A model generated the notes under the pieces. It was not told the DNA's origin. It worked only from the letters and a program-made list of their open reading frames with translations, and searched no databases. Position numbers and translations under genes: made by a program. DNA of 64,000 nt from NCBI GenBank assembly GCA_900074725.1, contig LT598460.1:770749-834748 (forward strand), in the 5' to 3' direction. The DNA comes from Lachancea dasiensis (lineage: Eukaryota > Ascomycota > Saccharomycetes > Saccharomycetales > Saccharomycetaceae). This document shows positions 9,575 to 20,029 of the stretch, piece by piece (the first letter of the stretch is position 1; every line of letters begins with the position of its first letter).

Positions 9575-11917
9575 TCATAGGTAAGACTGACCCTTCGAGT
9601 AAGGATTTTGGTTGGCGCTGTTGCCGTGATTGGTGGAGCCCACGTATCCCTGATACGATGTGTCACTATTGAAAGTACTTTCCGGAGCACGAAGACTATG
9701 GGCGCTGCGGCTTGTAGGTGCGGTTGGAAGTTTTTGGTATGGATTACCAAATGCACTAGACCCCAGCACCGCTGACGTTGGCTGTACAGCCTGGGGCTCA
9801 CCACTATAAGCACGCTTTTCCCTAGAGCCCGACTGGGTTTCGAATTGCGAGCTGTCGTCTACCTCGTCATCGAAAAGCAGTTTCCGAGAGCTCTTGTTAC
9901 GTGAGCTGTCACCACTGGAAGGATAGTTCGAGGCTTCGTTGGTGACCATGGCAGCCTTACCAAGCTCAAATAGCTCGGCTTCAGATTTAGAGGCTGCTCC
10001 ATTTGTCTGAATCTTAGGAATGAAAGAAACGCGATCGTCCTTCATAGGTTGGTATCGAGAATCTGGATTCCTGTGCACCAATGCTAGCGCGCAAGTGACG
10101 ATAGTGAAAATCAGCAAAAAGAGAGCGAACACTGCATTCACAACGAAAAGAACCACGGCCATAACGGAAGAAACAACCTGGGGCTGCCCAAAGAGCTCGG
10201 AGAAAAATAGAAAAAACAGGGCATTGAACAGGTTGACCAAGTGAATAACGATATTGAATGCATTCGTCCGCTTATCCAAATAAGGTCTCTTCCAGCAAAG
10301 CGCTACAAAATAAACCAACTCAATGACAAAGACAACCATCGCTTGAGGCTTGCCCATATTTTGTAGAACAGCGACAAAAATGGATCTGAGCAAAGCATAA
10401 GCCATGAATGGCACTAACCACCAGTACAGATCTGCCTTGAATTGCACATACAAGAAACCATATCTGTTCAGGAATGTAGAATCACCGAATAGCATGTATG
10501 CTGGAGTCTTGTATAGCCTCTTAGATTCACGGCCCCTCACAATAACTCTAGTGACGCCATATATTAGCAATGCAGTAACAATCACGAGAATAACGGCGGC
10601 GTTAACGACTGCTGCAGGAGAGTCTCGTTGGGTAAACTCCCAGATACTCAAAATCGAAAGTTGAGGAAACGCGATTATGCAAAGCCTAAAAAGTGTGCCT
10701 TTGATAATATTACTCCAGCTTTTCCTGTACTCAAAAAATTTGGAAGATTCTGCCATAATACGAGCTCTCGTAAGCAATTCGACCAATGCTTTAAAGAACA
10801 TCAAAGCGATCACAATAACGAAAATGAAAAAAAGGGTAAACACGGCACCGGTCAGAAACAAATTGGACAGTTCGATATCGGCTTTGAATGCTACACGCTG
10901 AATACCGTGCAACACAAGAGTCTTCGATGCATAATTAGTAGAGTTCCTTTCATTGGTAGTGTAAAGGTTTGTTTGATTCATAAAGGAACTGACGTCGAAA
11001 CTGTTAGAGGTGGATATGGAGATTCTTTTGTAAAGGTGCTTTGCGCCTTCTACAACTGCTCTCTTCAAGCGCCTCTTCTGCACAGAAATAGACAACACGT
11101 CCTTGTTTGCCACAACAACAACGGATTCTCCACCAGTGGCCTGGATGTACCAATTGAAAATATCCTGCATAAAAGAAACGTTTATTATTCCCATCGACCA
11201 TTGAAAGTTTTGAGCCCAAGCGGCGGCGATTGGAGGAACTCTAGAGACACCCATCATAGAGGTAATGGCGAGATTCTGGAAATAAATGAAAAGAGAAATG
11301 GAATTTGAGGCGATATGGGCAGCTGTGGTGGAGTGGCCAAGGACCGAGACAAACCCAGAAGTAAGAACACCAATACCCGAGATCGCCGCAATTGGCCATG
11401 ATGCGTACTTAGTCTGCACTGTCTTACCATTGGTCAAGGGGGCCACCACACAGGCGAGGGGGTTTTCATGATCAGTGTCCTTCGACGCATACACCATTAC
11501 GCGCACCTGAGCATCCAAATCAGGAATCGTATAGGCTACTCCGGGAACCTGATTCACCAGATCAGTGTCCAGCACCTGCTGGGAGTTCACGTCAATACGG
11601 CCGGCCTGCAGAGGGCACAAGGATGTCTGGCCCAAAGAACAAAGGTCAATCGAAGTCTCCATCACGTTCAATCCATATACAACAAGCTCGATTTCAGCTG
11701 TAATATTGTCCTGGATGGTCGTGGTCGCGTCAATGTTGAAAAGCACGGTCTTGTTACCAGGATAGTACTGCACGTCGAAAAAAGACGCTGTGAATTGCGA
11801 ATTCTCCATACAAGTCAGAAGTGACCCTGTTCCTACATGTCTTGTATTGTTTTTAGCACTGACAGGCATCACTAGGAGGGCCTGAAGCAGCGCCCCGAGG
11901 AACACCAAAAAGTGCAT
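9575..11917 (-). CDS. FLC2: Flavin-carrier / TRP-like membrane protein (Flc2 family)
   Basis: A 780-residue multi-pass protein of the fungal FLC family (TRP-like). These ER and Golgi membrane proteins are implicated in FAD transport, calcium handling and cell wall integrity. A signal peptide (about residues 1-21) is followed by a lumenal beta-rich ML-like domain (about 25-165) with conserved cysteines, for example DLCSLGQTSLCPLQ. A block of about nine hydrophobic segments then runs between residues about 175 and 620, including ALLRSIFVAVLQ and ELVYFVALCWKRPYLDKRTN. The cytoplasmic tail is Ser-rich and disordered. The ATG at 11917 is the obvious start before the signal peptide. It is the single counterpart of YAL053W and YOR365C. 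I name it FLC2 because the length is the same and the neighbours fit. Confidence 0.95.
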   Translation of the reverse strand: MHFLVFLGALLQALLVMPVSAKNNTRHVGTGSLLTCMENSQFTASFFDVQYYPGNKTVLFNIDATTTIQDNITAEIELVVYGLNVMETSIDLCSLGQTSLCPLQAGRIDVNSQQVLDTDLVNQVPGVAYTIPDLDAQVRVMVYASKDTDHENPLACVVAPLTNGKTVQTKYASWPIAAISGIGVLTSGFVSVLGHSTTAAHIASNSISLFIYFQNLAITSMMGVSRVPPIAAAWAQNFQWSMGIINVSFMQDIFNWYIQATGGESVVVVANKDVLSISVQKRRLKRAVVEGAKHLYKRISISTSNSFDVSSFMNQTNLYTTNERNSTNYASKTLVLHGIQRVAFKADIELSNLFLTGAVFTLFFIFVIVIALMFFKALVELLTRARIMAESSKFFEYRKSWSNIIKGTLFRLCIIAFPQLSILSIWEFTQRDSPAAVVNAAVILVIVTALLIYGVTRVIVRGRESKRLYKTPAYMLFGDSTFLNRYGFLYVQFKADLYWWLVPFMAYALLRSIFVAVLQNMGKPQAMVVFVIELVYFVALCWKRPYLDKRTNAFNIVIHLVNLFNALFFLFFSELFGQPQVVSSVMAVVLFVVNAVFALFLLIFTIVTCALALVHRNPDSRYQPMKDDRVSFIPKIQTNGAASKSEAELFELGKAAMVTNEASNYPSSGDSSRNKSSRKLLFDDEVDDSSQFETQSGSREKRAYSGEPQAVQPTSAVLGSSAFGNPYQKLPTAPTSRSAHSLRAPESTFNSDTSYQGYVGSTNHGNSANQNPYSKGQSYL

Positions 11918-13861
11918 TTGACGGCTTCAAAGCTTTAATAATCTCACGGAAAAAGAGAGAGACCGATACCAACAATTCTGCAAAATTCTGAGATCAGAAA
12001 AGGAGCCTTGTTCTGCAGTCAACGACTACTATCAAATCCTTTACCTGTTCCTCAGTAGTTGGTAGATGATGAAGTAGGCGTTGAAAGTTCATTAATATAA
12101 ATCAGCCAGCTCTATAAATAGTGATCTTCAGCACAGCCGAGTTGACATGTGATCAAATAGACGTCACTAAAAGGTTGAATCGAACTCTGACGGCCTGGTG
12201 ATTCAGGAATAGGCCCAGATATACTTTGAATAGAGGTGTTGTCGAAGCCGCCATTTGGTAATGATAGTACAGTTTGAAAAACGTCCAGTTGAATTTTAAC
12301 AAAAAATCTATCTAGTGTCACAATAGTACGGACTGAGACTTGCCACGCCAGTAGATAAATAATGTGCAAGGCTAATATGACATGTGAAACTTAAAAGAGT
12401 AACTGTTACATGGGAACGACATGGCCAGTAATTTGTCTGGTGGAAATCTGGGACTATCGAGTCCTCACTCCCCCCCGAATTATCCTCGCCTGGATTTTCC
12501 ATGAATCTCAGCTATAACTCCCAGACATGAGCCAGATCAATAGTCCAAATTTATCCAGAAAGGCAAGCTGAATGTGTTCCATAACGCTTAGAAATATTAT
12601 CCAATACTTGAAATTAAGATTACGATATCTATCAACGAACTGAGCGAACGATTTTGACAAGCTAACCACTCCTGATTAACTTGTTCCAGTAGCTCTTGAA
12701 TTTTTGAAAAGCTAATTCATAAAACTCATGGACGCCCTAGACATGGAAATGTGGAAGGGTGATTAGAGCCTCACACCGCAAAAAGAGGGATCTAAAATAG
12801 AGTGCTGCATGGGAACTCACTCACTCTAAAAATGTAGGGTTCGGGGGAATATGACAGAAGGTATATGAAGTGGAGTAAAGCTAAGATAGGATAAAGAAAA
12901 TATCCACAAAAAAATCGAATTAAAACTATTACGAGATTCCGTCCCCCTGCCCTCAGTTGAGATGGTTCAAGCTCCAATAGAATTGCAGTAAGATTATGGG
13001 TACACACCTAAAAATGAATCGTAATATCCCCTTAAAGGTGTACTAATGAAGCTATTGAACGGTGTTTACACGATATCGGAACTCGAAACATAAACACGTA
13101 CGAAGCCCATCACGTCCGCCCAGATAACATAGAGTTAGACTCCACAGATATGCTAATTTATGAGATAGCCAACCATAAATACATCTGTCCCACCGCTAAC
13201 CATTAAAGACTCGAGTAACTAGCTATTCTTCGTGGTTAGTTCGATATCGTATTCCTGACATAATTGTGTCACTCTTTACAATAATGGCGCCGCAGGGAAT
13301 CCTTTTTACCATACATTTCCGAGAGGACTACCGCTGTGGGAGCGCTGCCAAGGGACCAAGGAGAGAGAACTAATCCTCCTAAATATCCGTGCTAGAGGCC
13401 GCATATTGACTTTATTCTAGATTTTCTGAGGGATATCTCTTTGCAATGCCATAAACAGGGAGCGAGAAGCCCCGTCAACGAGTGATTGTCGCAGACAGGC
13501 TAGATTCAGGTGCGGAAATTACCAAAGTGGTGATGACATGATCTCCAAGCAGTTGATTAGGGGCCTGTAAGAATTAGAAGATAGGCTCGGGCAACTGATG
13601 TGTACGGAATGACGTGAAAATGACAAGTTGACTCATGGTTTTACGCGCTTTCAAGTTCGAAATACAGGCATTTTAACGCACGCATGCTCGAATCAGCCTC
13701 GGGGATCGCCTCATTCTGTGTGACGACACAAGTTTCTGCCGAGCGCATGTCGAGTCGCGATCCACGAAAAGCTCATCTCATGATAGTCAAATTGGTGCAG
13801 AGGGTCCGAGGCGACAGAGGGCCCTCCCATCATTGATAATTCCCATCAAAGCACCGTCGTC
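11918..13861. other. Long gene-free FLC2/SCP1 intergenic region
   Basis: 1,944 bp between divergent genes with no convincing reading frame: the longest is 85 codons with no recognisable features. A TATA-like TATAAATA near 12113 could serve FLC2. In the duplicated S. cerevisiae map ACS1 lies beside FLC2, but no acetyl-CoA synthetase motif was found in any frame. I saw no tRNA or centromere. Confidence 0.6.
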
Positions 13862-14485
13862 ATGAGCACAATTCCACAAACTAGTACCGGTGACGTGACT
13901 TCACTTGACCAAGATTTACAAGAGCTTAGGAGAAACAAATTTTCTTCAGATTCCATCCTAGAGATTGGCAGGTGGATCTTTGATACAGTACTCGGCGAAC
14001 CTTCGAAGGTACCTAGCGCTTCGCAGTTACTAGATGACCTGAAAGATGGTACCGTGCTGTGCCGTCTGGCGAACAGGCTTCATCAGGAGGACTCACCAGG
14101 AACCTCTCAGCTTCTCAGGTACAAGGAATCAAGGATGCCGTTTGTGCAGATGGAACAGATTGCGCAATTCCTCTCGTTTGCACGCAACTATGGCGTTCCT
14201 GAGGACGAGTTGTTCCAAACCATAGACCTTTACGAGGAAAAAGACTGTGCATCTGTATTCCAGACGCTCAAGTCGATATCTCGCTACGCCAACAAAAAAC
14301 ACCCGCAGACTTTCCCAGTCCTAGGGCCTCAAATAGCCACCAAGAGGCCTCGACCACCTAAAGCTGCAAAACCCAAGCATTTGCAAGGAACCGGTTGGAG
14401 CTCAATGGAATATGGGTCTTTGAAGGGGGCGTCACAATCTAGCGAGAGGGTTGTCTTTGGCCAGCGGAGAGACGTTGCGCACTGA
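13862..14485 (+). CDS. SCP1: Calponin/transgelin-like actin cross-linker (Scp1)
   Basis: A 207-residue SM22/calponin-type protein that bundles actin filaments in cortical patches. A single calponin-homology domain occupies about residues 30-145, with recognisable segments LDDLKDGTVLCRLANRL, MPFVQMEQIAQFL and DLYEEKDCASVFQTL. A basic linker follows (KRPRPPKAAKPKH). The C-terminal calponin-like repeat has the actin-binding pattern GSLKGASQSSERVVFGQRRD. Length and order match YOR367W. Its stop is only 32 bp from that of the converging PEX22. Confidence 0.96.
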   Translation: MSTIPQTSTGDVTSLDQDLQELRRNKFSSDSILEIGRWIFDTVLGEPSKVPSASQLLDDLKDGTVLCRLANRLHQEDSPGTSQLLRYKESRMPFVQMEQIAQFLSFARNYGVPEDELFQTIDLYEEKDCASVFQTLKSISRYANKKHPQTFPVLGPQIATKRPRPPKAAKPKHLQGTGWSSMEYGSLKGASQSSERVVFGQRRDVAH

Positions 14486-14517
14486 GGCGGATGTATATTA
14501 AAAGCGGGCCTTGATAG

Positions 14518-14964
14518 TCAAGAGCTCGCGCTCTGGTCCCATGGAAGGTTTTCGATTGGCCTTGAGAATTTATAGATATCACTGGGAATTTGCTCGATCT
14601 GTTGCTTTTCCACGATAACCACATCTTTTCGTAAATGTCTCACTACGTACCACACTCCTTCATGAGTGCTACAGCGTATAACTCTATGCTTCGGGAACAG
14701 ATCCTGCGCGGGCGCTTCTTTAAAGTCGGGTGTCAAAATGACCACAGCATCCCTCTCCGAAAGCCTGTTCCAATCTACTCCCTTGCTCCACAGACCTTCA
14801 GATAAGATCAGACATATTGATTGGTTTTTCCCTGAGTTCCCATCTTGGGTTAACGACGAGGATCCTCGATTGAACCATCTATAGGAAGCACCGACAAGGA
14901 AAGCGGCGACTATGCCAGCAAACACCAACCTCGGGGCTTGATCTCTCGTCTTTCTCAAACCCAT
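14518..14964 (-). CDS. PEX22: Peroxin Pex22, membrane anchor for Pex4
   Basis: A 148-residue peroxisomal membrane protein. Pex22 anchors and activates the ubiquitin-conjugating enzyme Pex4, which recycles the import receptor Pex5. A hydrophobic segment near the N-terminus (about residues 12-27, LVFAGIVAAFLVGASYRWF) serves as the membrane anchor. A compact cytosolic alpha/beta domain follows, with SICLILSEGLWS, DAVVILTPDF and a terminal EQIPSDIYKF. It is a little shorter than the S. cerevisiae protein (180 residues). The position next to FLC2 and GPB matches YAL055W. Sequence conservation in this family is low, so the call combines architecture with synteny. Confidence 0.88.
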   Translation of the reverse strand: MGLRKTRDQAPRLVFAGIVAAFLVGASYRWFNRGSSSLTQDGNSGKNQSICLILSEGLWSKGVDWNRLSERDAVVILTPDFKEAPAQDLFPKHRVIRCSTHEGVWYVVRHLRKDVVIVEKQQIEQIPSDIYKFSRPIENLPWDQSASS

Positions 14965-15146
14965 TGGCAGACAGAATACAATTTTATGCCCTTGGTGGTG
15001 ATTAATATGTGCTTCTTTTCAAATAGTGTATATGTAACGTTCATTGTGCAATCAATTATTATGTCTTCCTAACTCATCGGACATTTGAACAAACAATAAA
15101 CAACAAACAAACAGCCAAATAGCCGCCCAAATACGTTGTGAGGGCG
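14965..15146. promoter_or_regulatory. PEX22/RAD17 divergent promoter
   Basis: 182 bp between divergent ATGs. The part nearest RAD17 is rich in CAAACAAA words (about 15090-15115), giving an unstructured A/C-rich leader. No binding site was recognised. Confidence 0.5.
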
Positions 15147-16316
15147 ATGCTTGATCAATCACCACTTTTCTCAGCGTCAACAGTCCACTTGGAACACATT
15201 ACCACAGCTTTAAATTGTTTAAGGCCGTTTGGCACGAAGGACGATGTCTTGATTATAATCGACAAAGATGGACTTTCGTTTGCTAGGGAAAACAACAGAG
15301 TAATAAGCATCCAGCTTTATTTGTCGAAAGAGCTCTTCATTTGCTACCGGTACAATGCTCAAGATGACAATCCAGACGCTCACACAAAGGTCTGTCTTAA
15401 AATCAATCATATACTGGATAGCGTGAGTGTGGTTAGTCGTGACAAGGATGACATTGTTGAATGCACGCTTTCCTACGATGGTGAAGGTTCTCCATTTGTA
15501 CTTATTTTCGAAGACTCGGTGATCACTGAGAAAGTGGAGTATTCAACTTATTTGGTGAAAGAGTGGGACGCTACGGGCCTGGAGCTTGATACGAACGCCG
15601 TAACCTCAGAGTGTATCATGAAGGGCGATGTGCTGTACGGAGCATTGCAAGATTTGAAGGAAATTGGTTGTAAGGAGTGCTATACGTATGCAAAATCATC
15701 AAAGAGCGGGAAACGGGTGTTTGCACTCATATCGAGGAGCCAGCTCGGGTTATCCAAGATAATGTTGCCGGGTGAGAGGTCAATCTTAGAGAAACTAGAA
15801 GTCTACGATGCCACTTCCCACGAACAGGTGTACGATGTTCCAGTACTAGGCTATTTTGATTTTTCTACGCTTGACAAGATACGACCCAGTGCCAAAACTG
15901 CCAGTAAAGTTATGTTGCGGAAGGACGCACATGGGCTACTGAGCATTAACATGCTAAGTCAAACAGATGACGTTATACTGACGGACGCCCGGAGGTCGAG
16001 GTCAACAAACTGGGAAAGAGCATCTTCGTCAAACGATTACCCCGGGATCGTGATCGACATCTCCATCGTGGAGAAAGTACGCATAGATGAAGCAGATGAT
16101 GATTCCGAAGCCCGCTTTTTGATGGAAAGTAGCGAGGACTCCGTAAAACCAGCATACTACCCGACATCTGTTCCTTCTCGACCACCGGTACTTACCGCCA
16201 CGTCACACACAGAGGAGTCGCTACTGTTTGGCCGCCAGCAAAGATCCACAGAGCCCGACGCGGGGGGAGACGAGGATTATATCCCAGCTACTAACGATAT
16301 TCCACTGTTTTTTTGA
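15147..16316 (+). CDS. RAD17: DNA-damage checkpoint clamp subunit Rad17 (9-1-1 complex)
   Basis: A 389-residue PCNA-like subunit of the Rad17-Mec3-Ddc1 checkpoint clamp, loaded at ssDNA/dsDNA junctions to activate Mec1. The N-terminal sliding-clamp fold is recognisable (FSASTVHLEHITTALNCL, VLIIIDKDGLSFARENNRV, IQLYLSKELFICYRY), as is the second half with GDVLYGALQDLKEIGCKECY. The C-terminal 70 residues are acidic and disordered. The frame opens with a GTG at 15138, but the ATG at 15147 is taken as the start. Length is close to the S. cerevisiae protein (401) and the position matches YOR368W. Confidence 0.95.
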   Translation: MLDQSPLFSASTVHLEHITTALNCLRPFGTKDDVLIIIDKDGLSFARENNRVISIQLYLSKELFICYRYNAQDDNPDAHTKVCLKINHILDSVSVVSRDKDDIVECTLSYDGEGSPFVLIFEDSVITEKVEYSTYLVKEWDATGLELDTNAVTSECIMKGDVLYGALQDLKEIGCKECYTYAKSSKSGKRVFALISRSQLGLSKIMLPGERSILEKLEVYDATSHEQVYDVPVLGYFDFSTLDKIRPSAKTASKVMLRKDAHGLLSINMLSQTDDVILTDARRSRSTNWERASSSNDYPGIVIDISIVEKVRIDEADDDSEARFLMESSEDSVKPAYYPTSVPSRPPVLTATSHTEESLLFGRQQRSTEPDAGGDEDYIPATNDIPLFF

Positions 16317-16473
16317 AGGAGGTAACATAAACTGAGGTCCAATACATTTTGAGTATGCGAACATAGTGAATTATTCCTACAAACTTGCGTTTATATAATT
16401 AAATGTGCACTTGCCAAACTCTGCATCCGCGGGGAGCGGACTAAACGCAAATATACCTGAGAGGTTAGTGCGT

Positions 16474-16896
16474 TTACTGGGAGAAGTGCTCCAAGATCAT
16501 TTGGCGCTCTTCAGTGTCAGCACCCCAGTTCTTGACAACAACAACGGAAGCACCAACGACCTTTCTGGCGTTACCTTCACGGTCGATCTTACCCAAACCG
16601 GCCCATTCACCAAGTTGCTTGGCATCAGCAACCTTGATCAAAGGAACCTTGTTTTCTGGGTCGTTGGCTAGACCTTCAACGAGCTTGATGATGTTGTCTT
16701 CGGTGACAGAGTCGACCAAGACAGCCAATTGAGCCTCACCTCTGGTTAGAGCCTTGGCGGATTCTCTTAGACCTCTGGCCAAACCATCGTGAACCAAAGC
16801 GGTTCTCAAGACAACCTTCAAAGCGTCTTCAATGGTGATGGATTCAGTTGGTTGTTCGACAACTGGAACTTCTTGAACTTCTTCGACGTCAGACAT
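16474..16896 (-). CDS. RPS12: 40S ribosomal protein eS12
   Basis: A 140-residue ribosomal protein of the L7Ae/eS12 family, part of the 40S subunit beak. It has an acidic N-terminus, then [30 protein letters not shown], the RNA-binding-fold segment [21 protein letters not shown] and the end [21 protein letters not shown]. Codon use is strongly biased to yeast-preferred codons (GGT, AAG, GTC, TTG), as expected for a highly expressed gene. No intron is visible. It matches YOR369C between RAD17 and MRS6. Confidence 0.98.
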   Translation of the reverse strand: MSDVEEVQEVPVVEQPTESITIEDALKVVLRTALVHDGLARGLRESAKALTRGEAQLAVLVDSVTEDNIIKLVEGLANDPENKVPLIKVADAKQLGEWAGLGKIDREGNARKVVGASVVVVKNWGADTEERQMILEHFSQ

Positions 16897-17524
16897 TTCG
16901 TATCGATTGGAGAGAGTTTGGAGAGAAAAGTGCTAGTATGACTTCTTCGACAGGGAAACTGCTCAGTGGAGAGGGAAAAGAAGTCTAAGAGAAAGAGAAG
17001 TTGAAAGAAACAAGATGAGAAGATGAGCTTTGACAAAAATTGTGAAAAATTTCGACTGAGAAAAAAAAGCGTGGGTCGAATCATTCGTTTGTAGTGACAT
17101 GTACATGCGTATAAAACGACAATATTATGGCGGAGTTAAGATGGATTTAATACGGATTTAAGAGGAGTTAACTTAGAGTTCAAAGAGTGAAAAGTCCAAT
17201 GGAACGACTTCTCTAAGATAGCCATTTCTGCGTCTGGAGGATGTTGACCGACGAATTGTCGAGTGTCATCGTCCTGGGGTCTTAGTTGATTTCCGTCGGT
17301 GGCCTGAGTACCGAAATGGTGGACATCTTAACTTCACCAAACTTTAGCTGCGGGGATTCACTTGACCACTAGCGAAAGTAGTGAAAACTAGTTAAGCCTT
17401 CTGACTTACCAAGTATATATCCTTATCCTATAGTTTATTTGCTACAACTTGTTTCATTTTACTAGATTATTACACGTTGTCGTTGTTTTTTTGTCTTGGA
17501 TTTTTAGACTATCCATATTTCATG
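16897..17524. other. RPS12 upstream / MRS6 downstream region
   Basis: 628 bp holding the RPS12 promoter. An A/G-rich leader (about 16905-17010) precedes the gene. I could not identify a clear Rap1 or Tbf1 site. A poly-T/A segment near 17060-17070 may be a nucleosome-excluding tract. Confidence 0.5.
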
Positions 17525-19369
17525 TCATATTTCCATTTCGCCTGCGAATTCCACGGGTTCCACACTCATTTCCACATCCAGTGCCATGTTCATTTTAGCA
17601 TCTTCATCATCGTCGATGACAGCAGATTCGTTGATCTGGTCCTTTTCGTCATCATCTTCGAAGTCGAGATCGAAAAAGTCGTCGTCGCTCCCTACAATTG
17701 ACTGAAACAATATCCGTGCCGCTGTGATTGCCTCATCATATGATACCTCCGCCGATGGCAGCGGTGTATATAGCACACCATTATCGCTAGCACCCGGTAT
17801 TAGCTTCTTGGTAGCCAAATTGTTAGGTTCATTGATCTCAAAGATGGATGGATCAACCACCTCGAAAGGGGGAGTGGAAGTAAACTGCTTGTAATAGAGC
17901 TTCACAATTATCTGCAGCTTATCTCGAGAGGAGTACTCCTTGAAGGACTGACCCAGCTTGACCGAATTCAATGTTAGATGCCCGGAATTATCCATCTCGA
18001 CCAGACCTTCGTCATTTTCTATGTCCGCGGATGATTCACGCATTATACTTTCTTCCAACGCTCCTAGTGCAGCATCGAGGTCCATTTCACCGCGGGGACC
18101 AGTTTCCGTGGAGCTCAAATACCAAACGGACGTTCCCCGAGGACAAACGTCGCTTCCAGCGCCCATTATCAACGCCTGTACCGCCTGACGATTACCTGAT
18201 TTGAGGGAATTCGGTGGGAACACCACGACCGAGGCGTATTCGCCCTCACCAAACCACTCAGAACAAGGTTTGTCTACCACACAAGTTAATCTTTGAACCT
18301 CGTATTTCTGTTCTGGCACGTTTTGACTATTCTCCGGGCACTGAGTAGGTGCCACAACTACCTTTTCGGAAACGCTAACCCTAGAGCCATCACCGAAAAT
18401 GGCAATTTTAGAATCTGGGTCGTAGGATACCAAGGTCTCATTCAGTTTGTATGTTGCTCCCGCCACAGCAGCAGATCGACAAAAACCCTGCGAAAGTTCT
18501 CCAGGACCACCATATTTCGAGTACAGCACGGGAAATGGGCCGTAGACGTCAAAGCTCGTTAGGTACCTGCGAATCCTTTGAAGAGCCTCAGGTGTTTTCA
18601 CATTGATGTTGTAACACATCCCAATGGAAAAGATCAGTTCAAAGACCTGAGCCTTTTCGAGTTTGAACTTGTCTACAAGGAAGGACGCCATAGGCTGGTC
18701 CTTGTAAGATTGCCACACCTCCGGTTGATTTTCCCAGTCCAACACAAACTTTATGAACTTCATAAGATTGCGTTTCGTCATCAAAGGAAGCGACGGATTC
18801 GTAAAGATCTCCTGTTTTGTGTTCGTAAGCCTTTCAAAGGAGTCGTTTTCATACGTGTGAAAGTTCGACAGCGACTGGAACTCCAAATATTGGTGAACGC
18901 GGGATTTCAGCAAAATCGACAGCAAATCTGACTTCGCAAACAGAATCTTGGGTGACAAGTCGATGCCAAAATCCCGCGACCGGTACACGCCTCTGCCCAT
19001 CATGCTGGAAATGTGCAGTTTCGCACTTTCGTAACACTTCATAGATCCCTGGTTCACGTCTTGAACCCATTGCTTGAGCTGGTCAATTGTGAGCGTGGCG
19101 GACGTGTCGCCATAGTACGAGTTTGAGTCAATTTGGAGAACTCTTGAGCCTTGCCACGACAGTGCCGCCGCCAGAATACTTTCCACCAGCCCTGTCCCTA
19201 CCAGCAGCACGTCCACCTTCTCCGGCGTAGTCTCCGGCAATGGGTCTTCAATCCCCGCCAAATGTGGCACCACTGTCACCGAGCCCTTGCGTTCTGCACT
19301 AACAGACGAGCGGTCCAATGTTGATGGACGCCGCTCCGCCATCGAAGCACGCCTTTCGGAACTCATCAT
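17525..19369 (-). CDS. MRS6: Rab escort protein (Mrs6)
   Basis: A 614-residue Rab escort protein. It presents Ypt/Rab GTPases to the geranylgeranyl transferase Bet2-Bet4 and delivers them to membranes; in yeast it also tethers the Sfp1 regulator. The GDI/REP fold begins after a Ser/Arg-rich 45-residue leader with VDVLLVGTGLVESILAAALSWQG and the motif IDSNSYYGD. Typical later blocks are FVLDWENQPEVW and SKYGGPGELSQGFCRSAAV. The last 50 residues are very acidic. The frame extends to a GTG at 19381; the double ATG at 19369/19366 is the start. The length matches YOR370C, which lies at the same place. Confidence 0.97.
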   Translation of the reverse strand: MMSSERRASMAERRPSTLDRSSVSAERKGSVTVVPHLAGIEDPLPETTPEKVDVLLVGTGLVESILAAALSWQGSRVLQIDSNSYYGDTSATLTIDQLKQWVQDVNQGSMKCYESAKLHISSMMGRGVYRSRDFGIDLSPKILFAKSDLLSILLKSRVHQYLEFQSLSNFHTYENDSFERLTNTKQEIFTNPSLPLMTKRNLMKFIKFVLDWENQPEVWQSYKDQPMASFLVDKFKLEKAQVFELIFSIGMCYNINVKTPEALQRIRRYLTSFDVYGPFPVLYSKYGGPGELSQGFCRSAAVAGATYKLNETLVSYDPDSKIAIFGDGSRVSVSEKVVVAPTQCPENSQNVPEQKYEVQRLTCVVDKPCSEWFGEGEYASVVVFPPNSLKSGNRQAVQALIMGAGSDVCPRGTSVWYLSSTETGPRGEMDLDAALGALEESIMRESSADIENDEGLVEMDNSGHLTLNSVKLGQSFKEYSSRDKLQIIVKLYYKQFTSTPPFEVVDPSIFEINEPNNLATKKLIPGASDNGVLYTPLPSAEVSYDEAITAARILFQSIVGSDDDFFDLDFEDDDEKDQINESAVIDDDEDAKMNMALDVEMSVEPVEFAGEMEI

Positions 19370-20029
19370 ATTTCTGTCCACCGGTAGTTACCTCAAATTT
19401 GAAGATGCGTCAGTAACGTTTGGTAACGTTTTTTTACAGCAATAAGCGCTCAATAAAGCAATTTCAGTCCCAGAGATGTTAATTCGAAGCAACGAAAGAT
19501 TTGTCGATTTGTCCGCGAGTCTAAATGGCCTGAACTAGTTCCAAGAAAGCTTCCGAAAGAGCCAGTTGACAATCTAGTTGCTCCCTAAACTGGTGTTTTA
19601 AATTGGTTAGTCCCTCATGTCAAAATTTTTTCGATTGTTGACTGTATGACGAGAACATCAAATTTTTTCTTGGAATTAGTCAAGGACGAGTACCTTGCAC
19701 CGAAAGTGCCACGAGTACTCGAGCGAGCCTGGCCACAACGTCTTCAATGTATAACCGAACGGTTATATGTGTCACAATGGGCAGTAAAACTTGCTGGCAC
19801 GGGTGGACGGAGTTGGCAACAGCTTGCGAATACATACCCAATGAGTTAGTATGGCAAAGGCTGGATGATTTGTAATTTTGTAGGAAGATGAAGGGAAAGT
19901 GAGCACCGGTTTAGTGCATCGTAGAGTGCTCTTGAGAGATGGGAAGCGGTAGTAAAGGGGTGGCAGAGTTTCGAAGAAGTGCCAACCAATGTTTCGAATG
20001 GTCGCGACTGGCTTGTAGTAGTAGGAAAC
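19370..20029. other. MRS6 upstream / GPB downstream region
   Basis: 660 bp, not coding in any convincing way. It should hold the MRS6 promoter on its left part and the GPB 3' end on its right. No specific element was recognised. Confidence 0.5.

Noticed and set aside
10628-11308. 226-codon plus-strand frame antisense to FLC2
   Set aside because: It is the shadow of a clearly conserved membrane protein on the other strand.
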